47,500 nucleotides of DNA from Sphaeroforma sirkka (lineage: Eukaryota > Opisthokonta > Ichthyosporea > Ichthyophonida): NCBI GenBank assembly GCA_001586965.3, contig LUCW03001650.1, forward strand, positions 77,501 through 125,000, written 5' to 3'. Below, in pieces: positions 38,493 through 47,500 of this stretch. The first letter of the stretch is position 1. Each line of letters opens with the position of its first letter. A program made the translations under genes and the position numbers. The notes beneath the pieces are model-generated. The model made no database searches and had not been told where the DNA came from. It saw only the letters and a list, made by a program, of their open reading frames with translations.

Positions 38493-41372
38493 GATAAGCT
38501 TGAATGGAGTAGCATATACAAACAATACATAATAAAAGACAAGCCGAAGGCTCTTTAATTTAAATTTGAATAAATTTTGCACGATAAAGTCACGGAATAT
38601 ACATAAAGCAATTGAAATTGTCGTTAAATGTACATTTGTACATATTTGATCAATATTTCAGTACGTTTTCATTGACAAAATGGGTGAATGTACATTTAGT
38701 GACTTTTCCATATTTTACGTGTACATTTAGCGACTTTGTTCTAACAATGTCCTACTAACCGAAGAATCAATCACACATTGTAATTAATGTCAATTAATTC
38801 GTTTCCCACAAATGCACCCCCTGAATCAGATAATTGAAAAAGAAAAGACCTGAATAGTGCTCATACACGTTGATCACATTACTGGTTTCTCACAAATCAT
38901 ATACGAATATGAATCAACCCAGACGATTGGTCTCGAAGAAAAACACACCATAAAAGAGCTATGGGGTACCTTTTGGCATATATCCCATTCCTCATGCAGT
39001 TATGCGGTGCTCTCAGTATATATCTCAGTCAGTCCTCAAGAAGATTTTTTTTCCAAGTCTAGGATCGTTGTTGACCACCAAATACAATCACACCCTTAAA
39101 TTTACAAACTCGGATCGAACTATGAATTAGATAAGAGTTGACTGGAGTACACAACAATCAATATCTAGTTGAACTGCTATCAGTAACTAGTTTAACATGC
39201 ACTCCTATATGATTTACTTATGCAGTATTTTTCATGTGTGCTACATAGAAGTACACTACTAGGTATAATATACTATAGTCACCCATATATTTACTAAATA
39301 GTGCAAATAGACAATAGTACAGACACATTACACAACAAGTCACAAATTGTCGAGCCTGGTAAATGACAAAGACAAGTCTTGCCTTTCTCAATAAATAAAA
39401 CAAAATAGTTTCCGATCCGTCGCTATATGTCTTCTTAGTTACATACCATAACGTAATTTTTTTGCACTTCTGACTCATGACTGTAAAATGGCGTCGTCCT
39501 GGACATAGAAAAAACAACTCCATCATTGTTCAAAACTCCATCAGTCATTTTGAAAAGTCACCTTTCTTGAAAAGCCATTTCAACCTTTTACCAGCAATTT
39601 TTTTGTATACACAAGTGTTTTTGATCACGTTTATTCTCTCACAACAAATACTTCTTATTCTTTAATTTACCGTGTTAGTTGTAAATTGTATAGATATGTC
39701 ATACGCTCAGATACCTATCGTGCTCCCTTGTTTTGATCGTGTAAAGATTGGTTTGGTATACCTAACAAACAGGGGGGGGTTCATCTTCACAATCAAGTTT
39801 CATGGATCAAGGTGCTCAGTTCATCTTATTTCGAGTGTTGAGTGGAAGCGAGGAGAGTATTACAGGTATTTAAGTGAACTTAATGGCTTTTACCGGCGTA
39901 CACATTGACGCTCAGACAATCAAGGTCACTTTCTACAACTAACCGCTCAAAACAAACTTTCGTCTTAATTCAAAAAACCAGGCCATACCCGTGTATCCCT
40001 TCAAACGTTTAAGAGCCAATCAGGTTATCCTGAGGTGTGCAAGCTTCGTAGCTGCATTGCCTCTGTCTCTGATCGAACAATCGTGGGAGCTTGACCAGCC
40101 ACGAGAGAGCGAAGCATACGACTTCGAACTTCTCGATCGAACTGGACGACAACCTCAACGAGGACGCGTTTAGCGATTTCAACTTCAATAACTGAAAACG
40201 TCACGCATGAGGATAAGCACATATATTGCACCCAAGTTTTCGGCTGAAGCTGCTTCAGACTATGTATCCTAATCCATATTCGAGGTCAATGGTATGAAAT
40301 TGTCATCTTTCAAGTTCCGACGAGGCACGGTTGAATCTTCACGGACTAGCTTTTAAACTTTAGGCTCAATTCACGAACTTCATCAACTAATTTTCGGAAT
40401 ATTTAGACCACATCAGTCTCGTAGCTCACAATCACCTATTAGCCCCTCAGCAGATAGTTTGTGGATTAGAAATTTTTACAACCGGATTGGCCAATTCCTA
40501 GTTGAATCGTCCGTCGTAGGTGCCCTGGGAAGTTTTATCTCCTTTACTGGCTATTTATAAGTCAACCAAAACCGACTCGGCAGACACCAGTAGCAAGTAA
40601 TCCAATCACAAGCACCCAGGGGTGCAACAGAGCTGAGCACTTTATTCCATATGCCCGCGCCCGTTGCAGTTCCATCGGAATATTTGATTGTGACCACATG
40701 TTCAATGGAACCTCTACTAGACCATTTGATCGAGAAAGCTCTCAAGAGGTGGACCGTTCATATAACATCATGACCGTCATCATTGCAAGCTATTTTAAAC
40801 TGCATCGCGGTCCTACAGCTATTGTACGCAAGGATCCTTCCCGATCATATAGAACACAGAATCTGTGCGTTTATGCAAAAGCTACGCTGTGGGGCGGTAG
40901 TTTGTCAAAAATAAATACAAGGCTCCAAACTTAAAAGCGAGACTTGTTCGCGATTGATGGTAGTAATAGTGGAAAACCAAAACTGGATCCAGCCATAATT
41001 AAGTAGCAGAAGAGCAGCGAACGCAATAAAGAAACATTATATATAACGCCAATGCAGTTTACTTATATACTTGTAAATGATAACAAACTTGTGTATGACG
41101 TATACTAGTAAATGATAACAATATGTTTCTATGAATATGTAACGTAGAATTTCGATTGACAAAAACCGAAAGGGCGATGGTGAGATGTACTGGGGTATAG
41201 TAAAGCACATATTGAATGTCAGGGTCAGGGACTGCAGCAATGGTTACTTAGGTATGAAGTTTTTACGAATCAATTTCCTACCAGACTTGAATTTTAATAA
41301 CAATTCTGACCTCAAATTCCTATAGTTTCTATATTCATATTAGGTCACGTGTATCATGATATAACCTGAGGC
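38493..41372. other. Long region without a recognised gene
   Basis: Nearly 2.9 kb. Repeated words GTACATTTAG(C/T)GACTTT near 38690-38735. Short ORFs (38857-39099, 39991-40173, 40698-40934) have no recognisable domain. Base composition from 39990 to 40900 is closer to coding sequence than its surroundings, so a decayed element or gene is possible. Confidence 0.4.
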
Positions 41373-44300
41373 TCAACAGTACACCGGTATTCTCGGCTGT
41401 TTGCACTTCTCCTGGATCTCCGAATACGTTCTCGAGAGTTGGGATCCAGTAGACGACACGGAATCTCGCTGCGTTCGTGTTCCCGGGCCTTCACTCTGAC
41501 GAGAGGCGGTGGACATTCTGCGGAAGGCATTTGCCAGCCGTTTCTGCTCAACCAAGTCAGCCAGAAGATCATCCTAGTTCACAGTGGTGTATTAGTGCGA
41601 AAAAAAATCAATGAGAAGTACAGCGGATATCACCGATTTGATAGGTTCCAATGTTAGATTTGATAGGTTTCAATGTTAGATTTGATAGGTTCCTTAGACA
41701 GTACAGACTTGAATCCGGGACGAACAACAGCATATCGAACTAAATAATTACAGTTCTCGAATGTGTATAAATGTGCTGTGACTGACTGAGTACAGTGAAT
41801 GGTGGCCAGCTTTGCTTATACAAACTCAGCACAACAAAGTCTTCTATTTGAAACAGCAAATCTTATCTTATTTGACATACCATGTCTGCACCTCCTTCAG
41901 CGAGTGTTTCGTCTAAATTCCACGTGCGCGATAATCCACCTTTCGCAGTTTCGCGGTAACATTCTTCAATATCTAGTCCGGTCAGCTTCATAGTCAGAAC
42001 AACCTGTATTTCGTCAAGTACTGTTAATACATCGTTCCACCAACTGGTCACGAGATCCCTAACAGCTTCGTCGGGATTAGAAATACAACTGCATCATATG
42101 ATAATAGCCAATACATTCTACTACTGAGACGAAGTCGCCGGTGTCCCCTTATGGTGATAACGAATAATTCTATTTATAACAGTCAAAGCAGGTAAAAATA
42201 TAATTGCTACGACTAACAGACATAGCCAATGACACCTTATGGCGATAACGAATTCACGCTATGGTTAACAGACAGCCTTACACAAGGATTATTCTATGTA
42301 AACATGAAGTACAGTTAAATTCCTCAGTTTAAGTGACAGAGCCGGTGACAAGGAATTTATGATAATTAAATGTAAACCATGTCCAATTTGAATACAGATA
42401 AGTTTCTTACTTCATCGAACGAGATCCTATGTCTACCATCAAGCATGAGCGCATATTCTGCTGCATCCAAAGCTCGTGTCGCACCAAATGCATTCCGTTC
42501 GATGCATGGGATTTGCACCTGCGATGTATGATGGTGAGATGCAGAGCTCAGGAATATGAGACAAGGAAATATAGACATAAAACAGGTTCGAACCGATGCA
42601 AAAGTGCACGTATAGCAAATGCGAGTTTAACGGGAAGTATAGCACATGTTCGATATAATGATATGAAACTCGAAGTCAAAGCGCATACCAGACCCTCGAC
42701 CGGATCGCATGTCAGGCCCAGGAAGTGTTCCATACCCATCTCCGCTGCTGTTTCAATCTGATGGGGGCTGCCACCCATCAGGAATGCTGCGGCGCCTGCA
42801 GCCATCGCAGTCGCGCTACCTACCTCTCCCTGCACGTGGCGATTGGATTACAACGACACAGTAATACTTGAGAGCAATGCTGTTATAATACGTGATCGAA
42901 TCGTATAAAATTATCTATATGTAATCGAATAGGGCAAATACTATAGCATAGCATACGGTGTTAAGTGAGAGAAATATCGCACGGATACATTTTCACATAG
43001 ACCATCTGTCACCGATTAGAAGCTGTATCGTCATATAGAACTATGCCGATGAGTCAAGAGAGACCATGCATGTCTGATTTTAGTAGGAGTACCTATTAAA
43101 ACTTTCAATTTAAACACATAGCCTCTCTCCAATAGAATATCAGTACCATTTCTTTAAATAGTGACACAGCCTCTCCCCAAAGGTATATCGAGCGCTATCT
43201 GGATGTCATCTCGTTTAGCAACCTTGTCTCGCAAATATAGTATGGTTTTTGGCTATGTTGACTCTATCGATAGCACAGTACTTTCGTTTGATTACGCTCT
43301 AACATAACGAGAATATTAACGGCTAAATGATTGAGATCGATCTTCAAAGATCGATAAGAAAGATGGAGAGGATTTTATAGTTAAGCGCGCTTTCCACTGT
43401 GAACAAATTTACGAGTTCAAAAAATGTTCACTACGGATCAGTTTCTAAATTAATAATATAGATATCAATTTTAATATTCTATACAAACAAACTTGAAAGC
43501 ACAAACAGGCATACCTGACACCCAACCTCGGCGCCCGAGATAGACGCATTCGTCTTGATTATGTTCCCCAACAGCCCAGCAGTAGCAAGCGCATCTACCA
43601 TCTCATCCTCGTTTAGACTGATGAATACAAGGATACAGTGCAAAGTACAAGTTGTATTTATGACACATACTTGAGCAAACTACAAGACTATTCTCGTGTA
43701 AAATCACGTTAAAGAATACGTCGACACTTGTATGTAGAGACCTCAAAGAGTCTGACAAATCTTAAGCACAATCATATTTCACACATGAGCATGATATACT
43801 CACGACAATAGATATGCGTGCAAACAACCAAGCTCCCCCAAGACCCACTGTATCACCACAGCAGCGTACACATAATGAGCTTAAAAATAGGTAAAGGGAC
43901 AAATATACACACACACACGCACATTCCAGCAGACCACATCATCGCAATATATATATTTATGTACTTTCCTTTCAGTACACAACCGACACGCACAGACACA
44001 CACATACGCACACATACATGTAGACAAACAAACTTACTGCACACGTGCACATACTCTAAAGCTCCCTCTAGGTATTTAAGCGTGGCAGGTACTACACCTG
44101 ACGCTCCGCAGGTGGGGGCTGTGACAACGACACCACCGCTTGCATTCTCTTCCATCGCCGCCAGCGCATATGAAAATGTCAACGCATTCCGTTGCATGTG
44201 CTTGCCTTTCATTTGAGCTTTGCGATTGACCATGGGAGCTGATTATGTACAAATAGCAGGCCTGTCAGTTAGCATGGGTGTATACAAAAGTATCTCACAC

Positions 44301-46636
44301 GGCCAATTGGGCACTAGGGTAGATAGTTCTATGGATGAATATCTCGCACATCATCTGGACGGCATGATGTTCCTCGCAGCCGCTTATAAACCAGTTATAC
44401 ACCGCCAATGATGTAATACGCGTCTGAGGACAAGAGTGCACATATGATAATAGAACAGCGCTTGCAATGAATGCATCACGCATACCAATAGAAGGCCACT
44501 CTTAAACGACTGTACTGCGCGAATGCCAGTACCTAGAAGAAAGTCCATGATACGCAACCGGCCTGTATTGTGCTTCGATCCGAAGTAGCACAGGGGATAC
44601 CAAGGTTCGTCACACAGTCAGGCACAAAAAAGGAAAGATAACTATACCACCAGAAGTGTATGGTGGGACACCTGTCGCGCCAGAAGTGTTCACACTCCGT
44701 TGGCGTATCTACTATACCATGTATGAATACACACACCGAACGACATGTGCATTCAAAAGCGCACCAATGTATACACTACGCAGGGATGTCAATGTTATCC
44801 GTGCGCTTGGCTAACATCACTGTAGCCCCACAAAAGAAATCGAGTACACACCGAGCCCAGATACAGGCTGAGATTTAAACGTGACTGTGAACGTGACGGA
44901 CCTTTCCTAGGCACGCCCAGACCCCCAGGAAGTACACCAGTCGTCTTGATCCCACGCCCCATTGTTTCGGACATTGTCTTCCACACCATTTTCAGGTAGT
45001 CTTTGATTCCTTCGCCCTCGCACTCATAGACATACCCGTGGGTGGGAGTGAAAGCGTGTGGGTAAGCGGATAGGCCACTGGTGACAAGCAACTGCGAGTA
45101 TACTGTTGTTGATCTACCACATACACACACGGACTAGTACATGTGCTGGTATACGGATGGGAGTAGGTCGCGGCCCGACTATTTCAACCCAGCAAAACCG
45201 AGTCGCATTGTATGAACATTGACTTGAACACATAGCAGAGCGCAACTGAATCTAAACACAGGAACGAAGAGAGAGAATGTGATATGGGAGCTGATTGATG
45301 AATGCCATTCCCAATTGATATAGTCTTCAGGGTATACAGTTTGCTAGTCGCCCCTGGCGTATGAACTGACAAGCTGTGGCATTAACATGTTGTACTAGTC
45401 CCTGATACCTGATATACCGCCGAATTGTGTATCACGCGAAACACCAGACCCGTATACCCATACGGGAGCAATCACAAAGCGTTCGCATTTGAAAACTGTA
45501 CTGGTCCCTGTTAAGCAGCAGAATTGTGAGAAAAAAAGACACCACCCACATCACTAGACACGCTTACCCGCATATACTCATACAACAGTAATCCCTAATC
45601 AACTTACTGGTGTAAAGATTTTCCTGTTTTGCTCGTCCACTCCAGCATCTGATTCATTGTGTGCAGCTGGTACATATTCCACTCGCTGGCTGCCGCCGAC
45701 CCAGGCACAGCATCGATATCACCGTCCTCGTCTACTAACGCGCCCCCTCCCACTGAGTAGACCTCATACGTATCAGTTACCTCGTTGTTGTCGTCTAGTG
45801 CGAAGAACCTGATGGAAGTGCGTAGTCTGAGCCATTTGCAACTATATTGTACACTCACATGGTTGAATATGAATGCTCTCCATCAGAGCAAGCATTGTGG
45901 GAGCGATGAGGTGAAAAATAATGTCTGTGACACATGGTAGCACGCCCAAGCTTTGAGCGTAGGTAATAGAGCGCACGAAAAGATGAGCGAGAGACTCGTT
46001 TCTAGATGCTCAGATGTATACCTACGTATACACACAAACGCTAAGGCACCGTTTGCAACACGCCGTTCACCAAAGCCTAGAGTCTGGGATTTTTGTACAC
46101 GCCTACGCAATACCCACTTCGCTCATGTGCAAAACACAGGGGCTGGCCCGTATCAGAATGAACAGTGCATTGTGCACAGCAAATATGCCAACTTCATCCC
46201 ATGCTACAACACAGGTTATACTTAGGCACGCATTTCACACGCTGAATAAGCTTACTTCATTCCATTCGGATGAAACGGCAGGTAGTCGTCGGGCAAGAAC
46301 ACAAGTTCGGTATTCTCTTTGCCCAACACTTTGTATATGGCCTGGTCTGTCATGTGGCCGATTCCCGTAGATGCTAGCGACCCGTATAGCTCCACCTGTC
46401 AACGTGCAGAAAGAGGAAAAAGCCGATATTGACTGAATATATACACAAATACGTATTCGATCCTAATTGGGTACATACATACATAGATTTCGCATGCTTC
46501 ACAACACTTGTACAACGATACGGAATTAACATCGAAGGACACTCGTTTGGTGTTTTTTCCGATGAAGTGTAGGTTTTGTGCGGTGATCGAGCTCAAGGGT
46601 TTGAGAGTGAATCGCAGGAGCCACCAGTAGTTTTCT
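41373..46636 (-). CDS. sdaA: L-serine dehydratase, iron-sulfur type (5' partial), 10 exons seen
   Basis: Exons in coding order: 46636-46531, 46395-46256, 45808-45608, 45077-44902, 44238-44038 (or 44043), 43617-43515, 42829-42689, 42518-42411, 42003-41881, 41573-41373. Similar along its length to bacterial Sda[109 protein letters not shown]. The three Cys that bind the catalytic [4Fe-4S] cluster (GCQ, LTCDP, PCIE) are present. Reaction: L-serine to pyruvate and ammonia. The N-terminal exon with the usual GPSSSHT motif is not seen and should lie beyond the window. Odd: a 14-residue stretch (GLSAYPHAF...) not usual in the family, a ~75-residue Ser/Arg-rich C-terminal tail, and one junction (44038/43617) that needs an atypical donor to keep frame. 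Confidence 0.9.
41633..41695. repeat. 22-bp tandem repeat x ~2.7
   Basis: Unit GATTTGATAGGTTCCAATGT plus TA; in the last intron of the dehydratase gene. Confidence 0.85.
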
Positions 46637-46830
46637 CTGCAAAATATACACATAGACTGCAGATATATATATATATATACATATACACACACACACACAC
46701 AAATATATATTTTTATATATATATATAAATATGCGTGAGTATATATATTTATATATATATATGTGTGCGCAAAACATATATGTAAACACATATACAAGCA
46801 AACATATATATACATTTTTCTATATATATA

Positions 46831-46871
<41 letters not shown>

Positions 46872-46927
46872 GTATATATCGACATATGGATATATGGATA
46901 TATATGGATATATATAGATATATACAT

Positions 46928-46986
<59 letters not shown>

Positions 46987-47451
46987 TATATATACAAATA
47001 ATAAACATACATATGTGCGTTAATTATTGTGATGATATGCATGTACGCGTACGTATGCGTATTAATACATATATACATAAACATACAAACATATAAAATA
47101 TACATATCCCATTCATCCCATGTAATATGTAATGTATATAATATGTATTATATATATATTAATAATAATATATACACATGTAATATATAATATATATATA
47201 TTATAATGCAATAACACATATTACATACATTATATTATATTATATATTATATATATGTGCACATATTATATGTACATACAATAATATGTAATACATATAT
47301 GTGCCAATACATCAACACCAATACACATTATATTATATTATATTTTATACATATTATTATTATTATAATATATATAATACATATATATCACCAATATATA
47401 TATATACATATATATATGTATATATATATAATATATATGTATATATAATAT

Positions 47452-47499
<48 letters not shown>

Positions 47500-47500
47500 T
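46637..47500. repeat. AT-rich microsatellite region to window end
   Basis: Long (TA)n, (CATA)n and (ACAC)n tracts, densest at 46660-46990 and 47350-47490. Presumably the upstream intron or 5' side of the dehydratase gene. No coding exon identified. Confidence 0.85.

Noticed and set aside
38857..39099. Integrase fragment suggested by VDHITGFS
   Set aside because: Only a short resemblance; no DDE spacing or zinc finger around it.
39670..40940. Decayed retroelement or host gene suggested by base composition
   Set aside because: No recognisable motif in any frame; left as unassigned sequence.
46399..47105. ORFs of 118-156 codons
   Set aside because: Mostly TA repeat translation; only 46531-46636 is supported as an exon of the dehydratase.

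Overview
Eukaryotic nuclear DNA. Genes are split by many GT-AG introns, some over 1 kb, and the introns are loaded with TA, GT and hexamer microsatellites. The three recognisable host genes are an AGAP (centaurin-gamma) Arf-GAP, a HERPUD-type ER stress protein and an iron-sulfur L-serine dehydratase. The full AGAP layout (GTPase-like domain, split PH, ArfGAP, ankyrin) plus a Herp protein suggests a unicellular relative of animals, for example an ichthyosporean. That placement is inference from gene content, not proof.

Layout. 1-3930 (+): 3' part of the AGAP gene. 5039-12816 (-): complete eight-exon HERPUD-like gene, tail to tail with AGAP; its introns hold a fold-back MITE, a 159-bp tandem duplication and a (GT)n tract of about 230 bp. 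13713-20295 (+): decayed gene with two THAP-like zinc-finger remnants. 14349-37009: a stack of Ty3/Gypsy-type LTR retrotransposons. Element 1 (14349-19804, minus) sits inside the THAP-like gene with a CGGA target-site duplication and almost identical LTRs. Element 2 (20638-37009, minus) is an older relative of element 1. Element 3 (22117-30894, plus) is a different family inserted into the integrase region of element 2 with a GTGT duplication. 37010-38492: a broken ORF, tandem repeats and a Ulp1-like protease remnant. 38493-41372: no gene recognised. 41373-46636 (-): L-serine dehydratase, ten exons seen, 5' end outside the window. 46637-47500: AT-rich microsatellites.

The host genes act separately: AGAP in Arf and membrane traffic, HERPUD in ER-associated degradation, the dehydratase in serine catabolism. 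The three retroelements do interact. Element 1 lacks reverse transcriptase yet inserted very recently, so it was probably mobilised in trans by an intact relative. Elements 1 and 2 share a 337-bp identical block inside otherwise diverged sequence. Elements 2 and 3 both carry, between RNase H and integrase, a domain with an NPPW motif that resembles the adenine-methyltransferase-like domain of DIRS elements. I consider that domain the most interesting content of the window.

All exon boundaries were set by hand from splice consensus, reading phase and family similarity. No database search or alignment program was run.
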